From NCBI RefSeq assembly GCF_008370685.1, contig NZ_VTZU01000061.1, positions 1 to 43,134 on the forward strand: a DNA stretch of 43,134 nucleotides. Reading direction: 5' to 3'. The position numbers and the translations under genes are program-made. Below the pieces are notes generated by a model. That model was not told the DNA's origin. It saw only the letters and a list, made by a program, of their open reading frames with translations, and did no database searches. The stretch is from Aquimarina sp. RZ0. Its GTDB lineage: Bacteria; Bacteroidota; Bacteroidia; Flavobacteriales; Flavobacteriaceae. Below are positions 27,052 to 34,626 of this stretch, piece by piece (the stretch's first letter is position 1; every line of letters starts with the position of its first letter).

Positions 27052-27125
27052 GAGCTATATGAGACAAGAGGTTTATGAACGGTTCTATTAGAGGTTTAGG
27101 GGTGAAGCTCCCCTTTCCTTACTCA
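27052..27125 (+). mobile_element. Relic of the 3' end of a group II intron (domains V-VI)
   Basis: The stretch starts GAGCTATATGAGAC and contains GAACGGTTCT (27077-27086), then AGAGGTTTAGGGGTGAAGC and CTCCCCTTTCCTTACTC. Bacterial group II introns typically end with a GAGC...GTACGGTTCT domain V hairpin followed by a short GGGGTGAA(A)CTCCC domain VI and CCTACTC. Here domain V is degenerate (poor inner stem, no GAAA loop), and there is no reverse transcriptase ORF upstream, so it is a truncated inactive fossil. The identification relies on remembered consensus. Confidence 0.55.
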
Positions 27126-27163
27126 GATACAGTGTTTTAAATTCATTTTTTGGCGCCTTGATT

Positions 27164-28063
27164 CTATTGTAATACGCACATTTTGATTGCTTTTTCAAGT
27201 AGTTCAGGTTCACTTCCAGGGCCAATAGTTAGCAATTTTGATCCGGTTATTGGTATTCCCCTAAATGGTCTGACAAATACTTCGCCATTTGGTGTTCGCT
27301 CAAAATAGGTATACGCCTCTTCATTTCCAATTTGAGTACAGCCTTTTACACGAAGGATCCCCTTTGGAAGTGCATCACAAATATCATAAATGCAATTCGA
27401 ATTTGGCAAGTTTGGTAGATCAGAAGAGCAAGAAGACCAATGAGTTTTGAGGTGCTCAAATTGTTGAGCATTGTTTTTGGATGGAGAAAGTTTAGGGATA
27501 AGAGAAACATCAATCTCGTCCATGTTTATAATTTCTGCTAATGGGTTGAGTTTATATAGTTCCTCAATTACGAAGGTTACCCTGTCTGATGGCATATCTT
27601 CAATATGCGTTAATACAATCAAAGAAGATACCTGAATCTGATTTGCTTCAAGTTCATTATGCTCTCCTCTTTTTTGCCAATTTTTTACATCAACGACTGA
27701 TATTTGAATAGGAGGCAGAAATCGATCATTGAGACCAACTCCAAGAAAGCTCATAAGTGAACAAGCATCAGAAGTACCGTTAGCTTCAATAAGCGTAATT
27801 CCCTTAGTTCGCTTAGGAACTCTATTGACAAAATCTCTAAGTTCATTTATACCACTACAACAAATACAACTGCCACTAAGTGCCTTGATTTGTTTAGGCT
27901 CTATTTGCTCGATAAATTGTTGGGCATCAAGATTTGCATTTTCATAATCATTGAGAATAATAAAAGGTTTCCAACCTTTATCAATATAGTCGATCATCAA
28001 GTGTTTTAATAAGGTTGTTTTTCCTGCTCCCAAAAAACCAACAACTGTAATAATAGCTTCCAT
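27164..28063 (-). CDS. G3E-family GTPase (CobW/COG0523-like metallochaperone)
   Basis: 299 residues. Walker A GFLGAGKTT (residues 9-17) and the family metal-binding motif CxCC as SGSCICCSG (Cys66, Cys68, Cys69) are intact. LIEANGTSD occupies the switch region. The guanine-specificity loop is modified (LTHIED rather than NKxD). The C-terminal CobW_C-like domain is short. Family members use GTP to deliver zinc, cobalt, nickel or iron to target enzymes. The gene is alone on its strand with a perfect palindrome about 30 bp upstream of its start, so it is likely controlled by a metal- or stress-sensing repressor. The metal and client are not evident. Confidence 0.88.
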   Translation of the reverse strand: MEAIITVVGFLGAGKTTLLKHLMIDYIDKGWKPFIILNDYENANLDAQQFIEQIEPKQIKALSGSCICCSGINELRDFVNRVPKRTKGITLIEANGTSDACSLMSFLGVGLNDRFLPPIQISVVDVKNWQKRGEHNELEANQIQVSSLIVLTHIEDMPSDRVTFVIEELYKLNPLAEIINMDEIDVSLIPKLSPSKNNAQQFEHLKTHWSSCSSDLPNLPNSNCIYDICDALPKGILRVKGCTQIGNEEAYTYFERTPNGEVFVRPFRGIPITGSKLLTIGPGSEPELLEKAIKMCVLQ

Positions 28064-28091
28064 ATGTTTTCAGTAAGTGTCTTTATTATTT

Positions 28092-28110
28092 TTTGTATAG
28101 ACGATACAAA
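28092..28110. promoter_or_regulatory. Palindromic operator candidate upstream of the G3E GTPase
   Basis: TTTGTAT (28092-28098), a 5-base spacer AGACG, then ATACAAA (28104-28110): a perfect 7-bp inverted repeat 29 bases before the start codon, the position of a repressor site overlapping a promoter. No specific regulator can be named. Confidence 0.5.
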
Positions 28111-28134
28111 TTTTTTTCTTAAAATTCAGACTAA

Positions 28135-28289
28135 GAGCTTGTTTAAAAACCTTACTTCTTGAAAACAAATATTTTAAGAACCGCGAGCTTACTTCAAATA
28201 ATTAAAATATCTCGATATTCTCATCATTTGAAGTGTCCTCAGAACCTCAAACTATTGATTTTCAATTTGTATTCTTTTTAAACATACTC
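28135..28289 (+). mobile_element. 155-bp MITE-like element, family 2 copy A
   Basis: Terminal inverted repeats GAGCTTGTTTAAAAA and TTTTTAAACATACTC (13 of 15 bases pair) enclose non-coding DNA with an internal hairpin (CTTCAAAT ... ATTTGAAG). The flanks are TAA on both sides (28132-28134 and 28290-28292), a clear 3-bp target duplication. The other copy, at 30233-30387, has six differences. The TNA-type target suggests mobilisation by an IS5/IS1031-like transposase, a family inference. Confidence 0.88.
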
Positions 28290-28510
28290 TAAGGGTAAAG
28301 TTTAACTCCAAATTTACTCCGTTAGCAAAAGAAATTAATAGAGTTTCTTTATAGAGTGACACTGGTCATTCAAAAATAGTTGTTATCGCAAAGTAACAAG
28401 GAAAAATCTTATGTTTATGATATTTTGATTTAATACTTTTTGGGTATTTTCTGATTTTTCTGCGAGGGAGTAGTTAATTGGTACTATTTTCGAGAATTTG
28501 ATGAAATTAG

Positions 28511-28712
28511 AAGGCTGTCCTAAGCACTTTAAGTGTTATACGATTTATAACTAAAAATTTCGCATATTCATCGTTTCTTTTTCCTTTCTACTTCGTTTAA
28601 AAAATAAACCGTAGCTATAGCTATGCTTGATTTTTTTGCCTTGCATAAAGAAAAAATAATTCAATGAATTTATACGAATTTTTTAATCACAAATCGTATT
28701 AGTGACAGCCTT
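28511..28712 (-). terminator. Terminator hairpin split by a MITE-like insertion
   Basis: AAGGCTGTC (28511-28519) and GACAGCCTT (28704-28712) are a perfect 9-bp inverted repeat now separated by the family 1 element. Removing the element and one TTA leaves a compact hairpin with a loop of about 24 bases, followed on the plus side by TATTT. It lies about 50 bases past the astacin gene stop and would be that gene's terminator. Confidence 0.5.
28539..28698 (+). mobile_element. 160-bp MITE-like element, family 1 copy 2
   Basis: Same length, orientation and termini as the copy at 12753-12912, differing at one base near the left end (C there, T here). It is flanked by TTA on both sides (28536-28538 and 28699-28701). 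Near-identity of two copies 15.8 kb apart implies recent movement or gene conversion. It sits in the loop of a terminator-like hairpin. Confidence 0.88.
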
Positions 28713-28761
28713 TATTTAGATTGTAATATCAGAAACGTTATTTGTGATAATGATTATTGAA

Positions 28762-30054
28762 CTAGTTGTTTACAAAAACTCTTAAATCAATGATTCCATA
28801 TCCACCTTGTTCCTGTGCCTCAATTCCAGTAATAAATTTTCTATGAGGAGCATTGTATCTTAGAACTCTAGTCGCTCTGGTATTATTAGTTGCCCAAGGA
28901 GTTTTGTTTCCGTTTTGACTAATAAGTCTTACATCGATAATTCCATAACCATATTGTTCTCTTACCTCAATCCCGGTAGCATAATCATTAGGGTTGCTAA
29001 AAGAAACAGATTTGATATGTCCTCTAGTATTGGTTGTTGTCCACGCAGAAGAAATGGTGCCTCTGGTGATAGCTGCATTAATAACACCATAGCCATATTG
29101 TTCTCGTACTTTAATTCCTCTTACCTTACCTTCGATAATCTTTTGACCTTTAGAAGCTCCTCTTCGATTATTTGTTAACCAGGAAGATACATTGGCGTAT
29201 CTTCTTTCAATACCGTCTATATCTTTTTGAGATAAAGCATTTCTTTGTACGGTATATGTAGATCCGTTTTTTCTTGTAATAGTTGGTTGTCCATTCTTAG
29301 AAAAAGCATATGGTCCGTACATCATTATACTTCCGAAATCCAAGGCAGCAGTATACTCATTTCCGTCTGTGTTTTGTTGACCGTAGGTCTCAAAATTAAA
29401 TGCTTTTCCTCTTTCAATATTATTAAAATTAATGTTTATAAATCTACCTCTATCAGCTCTACTCTGTTCGTGCCATAACCCAATTGCATGGCCAATTTCA
29501 TGAATGGCGGCTCCTGTAGAACAGCCGTTTGCAAGGGTTATGTTTTGGGCACCTCCCTGTCGCCCGACGTTTGAGGAACATCCGTTACCATTTCTAAAAC
29601 GGATGAAGTCCCGCTGATTAGTTCTTCTTACAAATCTAAAATCAGTTTTTTGTTCCCAATGAGCAATAGCATCCGTAACTCTGGATTGATTAGGTAAATT
29701 CCTGTCTATGGTAAAAAATATAGTTCGATTAGGCCATTTCCATTTATCTAAAGATCGGCCAACACTTTTTTCTTCAATTTCACCTTCAGTATTTGGATTA
29801 ATTAAAATGTCACCTTGATAAACATAATTTCCATTTATTTCTTCGACAGTGATAGTTTGATTGTTCAGAAGGACTTCTTTTAGATCTCCAGTTTTATTTG
29901 GAAATGCTAATTCTTGTGAAAAAATATTTGCTGACGAATTAATTTCGGATACTGGCATAGTGATGTTTTCCTTTTCACAACTTAAGAAAGAGGTAACTAA
30001 CAGTAGTAATTTGCAAATCAACTTACTAAGATGTAATAATTTTTGTTTTCTCAT
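28762..30054 (-). CDS. Astacin-type (M12A) zinc metalloprotease lipoprotein with C-terminal repeats
   Basis: 430 residues. The signal ends in a lipobox-like TSFLSC (Cys26), so the mature protein is probably a surface lipoprotein. A propeptide-like region (27-100) precedes the astacin domain (about 104-290). That domain has the zinc motif HEIGHAIGLWHE (185-196) with the catalytic Glu, and the Met-turn SIMMYGPYAF (242-251) with its Tyr. From about 310 there are three repeats with the core VREQYGYGIID, VREQYGYGVIN and AQEQGGYGIID, each followed by an NTRA/NTRG or related segment, which may bind substrate. It is a likely secreted endopeptidase. It stands alone, flanked by MITE-like elements. Confidence 0.92.
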   Translation of the reverse strand: MRKQKLLHLSKLICKLLLLVTSFLSCEKENITMPVSEINSSANIFSQELAFPNKTGDLKEVLLNNQTITVEEINGNYVYQGDILINPNTEGEIEEKSVGRSLDKWKWPNRTIFFTIDRNLPNQSRVTDAIAHWEQKTDFRFVRRTNQRDFIRFRNGNGCSSNVGRQGGAQNITLANGCSTGAAIHEIGHAIGLWHEQSRADRGRFININFNNIERGKAFNFETYGQQNTDGNEYTAALDFGSIMMYGPYAFSKNGQPTITRKNGSTYTVQRNALSQKDIDGIERRYANVSSWLTNNRRGASKGQKIIEGKVRGIKVREQYGYGVINAAITRGTISSAWTTTNTRGHIKSVSFSNPNDYATGIEVREQYGYGIIDVRLISQNGNKTPWATNNTRATRVLRYNAPHRKFITGIEAQEQGGYGIIDLRVFVNN

Positions 30055-30232
30055 AATTTTTGTTTTCTAATTTTTAAAGTTTAAGCAAATAAACAATAAA
30101 AATTAACTACGAAGATTCCCCTTTTTCAGGGAGTTTTAGATCCCGCTTTTAGGGGGGCAAATCTAAATATTAGAAAAGGATGAGGACATTTAGAAATATT
30201 GACAAATTCAAAGACCTACTACCTTAAACTTA

Positions 30233-30387
30233 GAGCTTGTTTAAAAACCTTACTTCCTGAAAACAAATATTTTAAGAACCGTGAGCTTACTCCAAATAAT
30301 TAAAATATCTCAATATTCTCATCATTTGAAGTGTCCTAAGAACCTTAAACTATTGATTTTCAATTTGTATTCTTTTTAAACATACTC
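30233..30387 (+). mobile_element. 155-bp MITE-like element, family 2 copy B
   Basis: Same termini and orientation as copy A, with six base differences. It is flanked by TTA on both sides (30230-30232 and 30388-30390). The target duplication differs from copy A's TAA, so the two are independent insertions and not the ends of one duplicated segment. It lies about 180 bases upstream of the astacin start. Confidence 0.88.
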
Positions 30388-30390
30388 TTA

Positions 30391-30637
30391 AAAAAAGAAA
30401 TTACTAACAAAAAACATAATTAAAATTATCCGATTTGATTGCTATGTTAAAATGGTATTACTTATCAAAAACTAATGCATATGTCGAATTTAATTTTTCA
30501 TAGAGGATTTAATACCAGAAGAATTGTCTAGAAATCAAAAAAACTTTTCAGAAGTATAATGCTTGTAGGCTTGCTGCGAAATCATTGATCAAAGGTTACA
30601 ACCTGCCTTTTTCGTAAGTGATATTTATGTACCTTCG
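30391..30637. other. Gene-free stretch before the DMT transporter
   Basis: About 250 bases of AT-rich sequence between the MITE-like element and the transporter start. It should hold the transporter promoter, but no clear -7/-33 pair or ORF is seen. Confidence 0.3.
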
Positions 30638-31492
30638 TTGAAGAAACAAAAAGATTTTCTTGTGGGTAAGGGAATTGTTTATATGCTTATTGCTGCCTTT
30701 GCGTTTGCCTGGATGAATCTGTTGGCAAAATATCTTACTGATTTTCATCCATTACAAGTGGTGTTTTTTAGGGCTTTGGGAACTTTTGTATTTATTTTTC
30801 CATACATGATGTATAAGAAGATTCCTGTTATTGGAGCCCATGTATTCTGGTTAAGTTGCAGAGGTCTGCTTAGTTTTGTGTCTCTGGCATTATTCTTTAT
30901 AGTGATACAACGGATTCCTTTGGGGTCAGCAGTAGCACTTCGATATACAGCGCCTATCTTTAGTGTGATTTTGGCTTATTTCTTTTTAAAAGAAAAAGTA
31001 AAAGCTTGGCAATGGTTTAGTCTTTTACTCTCTATTGTTGGTGCTTTTGTGATGAAAGGTGTCGATTTTAGGATTGATGCATTGAGTTTTATTCTTATTA
31101 TTGGCTCTTCACTTCTGGTAGGAGGTGTTTTTACCATTGTGCGATATTTAGGATCGAGAGAACATTTTCTTACTATTATCAATTATTTTATGGTGTTTTC
31201 TATCATAGGGAGTTTATTTTTTATAAAATACTGGCGTATGCCAATGGGGCAAGAGTGGATATGGGTATGCAGTATTGGTATATTGGGTTTAATAGGTCAG
31301 GTGTTCTTAACACGCGCTTTCCAATTGGCAGAAACCAATACCGTTGCCCCTATAAAATATATGGAGTTGGCTTATGCACTTGTATTGGGATTTTTCTTGT
31401 TTGATGAAAGTTATGACTTTTGGGCCATAGCCGGAATGACATTAGTAGTAGTGGGTATGTTATTAAATGTATGGGTTAAAAGAAAAGGATAA
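30638..31492 (+). CDS. DMT-superfamily (EamA) transporter
   Basis: 284 residues with ten predicted membrane helices in two EamA repeats (about 13-140 and 150-280). The first contains FAWMNLLAKYL and PLGSAVALRYTAPIFSVILAYFFLKEKV. The second contains QVFLTRAFQLAETNTVAPIKYMELAYALVLGFFLFDE. Members export amino acids, nucleobases or other metabolites across the inner membrane, and the substrate cannot be inferred. The start is TTG at 30638; the nearby ATG at 30627 is out of frame and hits a stop. It appears to be transcribed alone. Confidence 0.87.
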   Translation: MKKQKDFLVGKGIVYMLIAAFAFAWMNLLAKYLTDFHPLQVVFFRALGTFVFIFPYMMYKKIPVIGAHVFWLSCRGLLSFVSLALFFIVIQRIPLGSAVALRYTAPIFSVILAYFFLKEKVKAWQWFSLLLSIVGAFVMKGVDFRIDALSFILIIGSSLLVGGVFTIVRYLGSREHFLTIINYFMVFSIIGSLFFIKYWRMPMGQEWIWVCSIGILGLIGQVFLTRAFQLAETNTVAPIKYMELAYALVLGFFLFDESYDFWAIAGMTLVVVGMLLNVWVKRKG

Positions 31493-31600
31493 ATAGTATT
31501 ATTCTGAACTTATAGTTTTATGTTTTTTGTACCCTTTAGATATAATAGATATCTATTGAATTATAACAGTAAATTTTAAATCTCAATGATCGAGAAAAAA

Positions 31601-32116
31601 TTAAATAAACAATGCTTTCAATTCGGTGGCATCATCTGGTTTCATTTTACCAGCAAGTACAAGGCTTAGCTGTTTACGACGCAGTGCAGCATCGTAGCGT
31701 TCTTTTTCTAATTCAGTTTGTGGTTGAATAGGGGGCACCGGAACCGGATTTCCGTTTTCATTCATGGCGACAAAAGTATATATAGCTTCATTTGCTTTCA
31801 TTTTATCACCGCTCTGTCGGTCTTCAATCCAAACATCAATTGCAACTTCCATAGATGAAGTAAACGCTCTGGATACCTTTGCTTCTACTGTGACGACACT
31901 TCCTAAAGGGATGGCTTTGTTAAATGCTACATGATTTACAGAAGCTGTGACCACAATGCGTCTGGAATGTCTCCCTGCAGCTATGCCTGCTGCTCTATCC
32001 ATACGAGCCAAAAGTTCCCCTCCAAAAAGGTTGTTTAGTGAATTCGTTTCTCCGGTAAGTACAAGGTCTGTAAGAATCGTTTGAGATTCTGAGGGGTATC
32101 TAGCTTCCATAAACAT
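31601..32116 (-). CDS. Acyl-CoA thioesterase (hotdog fold)
   Basis: 171 residues matching the YciA/BACH-type acyl-CoA hydrolases. It has the signature NLFGGELLARMDRAAGIAAGRHS, with the catalytic Asp in LARMDRAA, then VTASVNHVAFNKAIPLGSVVTVEAKV and TFVAMNENGNPVPVPPI. It hydrolyses acyl-CoA to free acid and CoA in the cytoplasm and is a housekeeping gene in many Bacteroidetes. It is on the strand opposite the transporter, converging with it. No link to the lipid operon 5 kb away is evident beyond shared chemistry. Confidence 0.88.
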   Translation of the reverse strand: MFMEARYPSESQTILTDLVLTGETNSLNNLFGGELLARMDRAAGIAAGRHSRRIVVTASVNHVAFNKAIPLGSVVTVEAKVSRAFTSSMEVAIDVWIEDRQSGDKMKANEAIYTFVAMNENGNPVPVPPIQPQTELEKERYDAALRRKQLSLVLAGKMKPDDATELKALFI

Positions 32117-32303
32117 AGTAATTTTTTGGTAAAGATACTGAGGTAGACTAAATTTTCACCATTCTGGTATATAAAACTGTACTGTATATTTCTTACGAAC
32201 TAGTTACTGTTGTTAGATTTTTATGACAAGCTGAAGATACTATATAATAAACCCAAGGAAATATTATTAAAAAAAGTATTGACAACCAAGTTTGCTTGAA
32301 AAA

Positions 32304-33296
32304 TTAAAATTCCTGTATTAGTAACCAGGCACGGCGATCTTGTTCTTTTTTAATGCTCTTTAGTGCTTGCAATGCCTCAAGGCGATTGTCATAACTATCA
32401 TAAACGACCTGATGTAAACCATATTTGTTAAGACCAATAAGATGTGCATCAAAACCTTGAGCAATCAGTTTTTTAACTTTTTTACTAGCATTTGCCTTTA
32501 TTCGATAAGCACCAGCGACGACATGAAATTTTTCGGGGGCACTATTGTCTGTAAAATTAGTATCCTCCTCCTTTGTTTTTACAATATTGAGATTGATTGC
32601 AGGTAGCGGGTTTGAGATCTCAAAAGTAGCTTGCTGAATTTTATTTTCTATTTCGGTATCAGCTTCGTTAGCTATGGTTGTGTTGTAGTTATTATTTGCT
32701 TTGTTTATGCTATTAACACTTAAGAAACCAGTGATACCAATAACTACTACTGCTATTGCTGCATATTTCAGATAAGGTCTTTCCTTACGTTTCTCGGGAG
32801 TAAAAGCTATCGGAGTAGTTTTTTCAATAGTTTCCACCTGTTCTTTATAGTCCTCACGTAAAATTGTCTCTTCCCGAATAACAGAAGGAGAAATAAAAGA
32901 ACTTAACCCAAAAGCTTCAGTCAAATAATTAACTTCTTGCGAGGGTTCAAATTGCAATGTATTTTCTACAGAAGTAAAAAAAGAACCGATGCCGTCTAAT
33001 TCTACCCTTTTGCCTTGTGCCATTTTATTATTTAGGAACAGGACATATCGCTGAATCTTAGCAACAGCATCCGTATAGGATATATTTTCTACAGAAGCCA
33101 AGTAATTGGCAAGTAATCCATCATTATTTTGCAATTGACTATTAAAAGAAATTAGTTTTTGAGGAGGAAAAAAAGCATGTGTTGATTCCTGAATAGTAGC
33201 GGATTGACGTTTTGTTAAAAACGCTCCGAACCCTGGTAATATTACACATTCATACCTATATAATAAATCACTTATATATTTTGCAGTAGTATTCAT
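32304..33296 (-). CDS. HU-CCDC81-like and SPOR domain protein
   Basis: 330 residues. The N-terminal part (1-125: YISDLLYRYECVILPGFGAFLTKRQSA, then SYTDAVAKIQRYVLFLNNKMAQGKRVELDGIGSF) matches the bacterial HU domain related to CCDC81. A single membrane helix follows at about 174-192 (YLKYAAIAVVVIGITGFL). The C-terminal SPOR domain (about 253-330, KFHVVAGAYRIKANASKKVKKLIAQGFDAHLIGL) binds denuded peptidoglycan at division sites. Such proteins are typical of Bacteroidetes and probably connect the cell wall or septum with the cytoplasm. It is divergent from dprA, sharing a 226-bp intergenic region. Confidence 0.87.
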   Translation of the reverse strand: MNTTAKYISDLLYRYECVILPGFGAFLTKRQSATIQESTHAFFPPQKLISFNSQLQNNDGLLANYLASVENISYTDAVAKIQRYVLFLNNKMAQGKRVELDGIGSFFTSVENTLQFEPSQEVNYLTEAFGLSSFISPSVIREETILREDYKEQVETIEKTTPIAFTPEKRKERPYLKYAAIAVVVIGITGFLSVNSINKANNNYNTTIANEADTEIENKIQQATFEISNPLPAINLNIVKTKEEDTNFTDNSAPEKFHVVAGAYRIKANASKKVKKLIAQGFDAHLIGLNKYGLHQVVYDSYDNRLEALQALKSIKKEQDRRAWLLIQEF

Positions 33297-33522
33297 TCCT
33301 TTTTTTAATTCCTAATCTTTTATTTATAGTTTATCAACAGGTCAAAAACTTTATTGACTCTCACATTTTGCCTTAAATAAACAAGACACTTAAACTGTTT
33401 TACCATTCTCATTTAGAATACCTCAAAGGTAAAAAAAAATGAAAGGGATTGTAACTAAACCTTCTGATTTTATTAACAGTTTTGTTTTTTTTCGTTTCTT
33501 GTGCTGACTTAGAATTGATTAG

Positions 33523-34626
33523 ATGACTATTGAAAAACTTATTGCACTACTTACCCTAAAAAAGGTACCAAATCTTGGCGATAGCTCCATAAAAAAATTA
33601 ATAAGAGAAATAGGCTCTGCAGAAGCAGTATTAAAAGAAAAACCGCAAAACTTACTAAAAATAGATGGTATTGGTACCATAAAAATAAAAGGACTTTATA
33701 ATGCTGAGCATCGAATTGCTGCAGAAAATGAGTTGAGTTTTATCCAGGATAATCATATTAACTATATGGGGTATGATGAAACTAAGTATCCAGAAAAGTT
33801 AAAATATTGTATTGATAGTCCTGTTCTTTTGTTCAGTAGAGGAAATATTAATCTGAGTCATAAAAAAATAATAAGTGTAGTAGGAACAAGAAAAGTGACT
33901 AGTTATGGGGTTCGCTTTTGTGAAGAACTTGTTGAAACGCTCGTTCCATTAGATCCTGTAATTGTTTCCGGATTTGCATATGGTATTGATATTACCGCTC
34001 AGCGTGCAGCAGTAAAGCATAACCTGCAAACTATAGGGTGTCTTGCACATGGGCTGAATCAGATATATCCAAAAGTTCACAAGAAATACATGCCGGAGAT
34101 CGAAGAAAACGGCGGTTTCTTCACTGATTTTTGGAGTACAGATACCTTTGATCGAAAGAATTTTCTGGGCCGTAACCGGATTATTGCAGGACTTAGTGAA
34201 GCCACTATCGTAGTAGAAAGTGCTGATAAAGGAGGGTCACTGGTCACGGCAGAAATTGCGAATTCTTATAATCGAGAAGTATTTGCTGTTCCCGGCAGGG
34301 CAGGAGATCCATTTAGTAAAGGATGTAATACCCTTATAAAAACGCAAAGAGCCCATATGCTCACAAGTGCAGCTGATCTGATCTATATGCTTAATTGGCA
34401 AGTAGAAGATGCACAAAAGCCAGTAGTGCAAAAACAACTCTTTGTAGAATTAGAGGAAGACGAAAAGAAAATCTATAATCTTCTTACTAAAAATGGCAAA
34501 GAATTATTGGATAGTATTGCTTTACAATGTGAAATACCAACATTTAAGGTAGCTTCATTATTATTAAATATGGAACTCAAAGGTGTTATCAGGCCCTTAC
34601 CAGGAAAATTATTCGAAATTGTCTGA
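33523..34626 (+). CDS. dprA: DNA-processing protein DprA
   Basis: 367 residues. An N-terminal helix-hairpin-helix region (VPNLGDSSIKKLI, LLKIDGIGTIKIKG) is followed by the Rossmann-like core with VGTRKVTSYGVRF, VSGFAYGIDITAQRAA, GCLAHGLNQIYPKVHKKY, FLGRNRIIAGLSEATIVVESADKGGSLVTAEIA and VPGRAGDPFSKGCNTLI. The C-terminal winged-helix domain (about 305-365) is also present. DprA loads RecA onto incoming single-stranded DNA during transformation. Its stop codon directly abuts the stop of the convergent radical SAM gene (34626/34627), with no bases between for a terminator. All core motifs are intact. Confidence 0.95.
   Translation: MTIEKLIALLTLKKVPNLGDSSIKKLIREIGSAEAVLKEKPQNLLKIDGIGTIKIKGLYNAEHRIAAENELSFIQDNHINYMGYDETKYPEKLKYCIDSPVLLFSRGNINLSHKKIISVVGTRKVTSYGVRFCEELVETLVPLDPVIVSGFAYGIDITAQRAAVKHNLQTIGCLAHGLNQIYPKVHKKYMPEIEENGGFFTDFWSTDTFDRKNFLGRNRIIAGLSEATIVVESADKGGSLVTAEIANSYNREVFAVPGRAGDPFSKGCNTLIKTQRAHMLTSAADLIYMLNWQVEDAQKPVVQKQLFVELEEDEKKIYNLLTKNGKELLDSIALQCEIPTFKVASLLLNMELKGVIRPLPGKLFEIV

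Noticed and set aside
27062..27140. Short forward peptide (MNGSIRGLGVKLPFPYSDTVF) in the gap before the G3E gene
   Set aside because: It coincides with the group II intron tail-like structure, which explains the sequence better than a 21-aa gene.
28135..30387. Composite transposon with the two 155-bp elements as ends
   Set aside because: Each copy has its own 3-bp target duplication (TAA and TTA), so they arrived separately.
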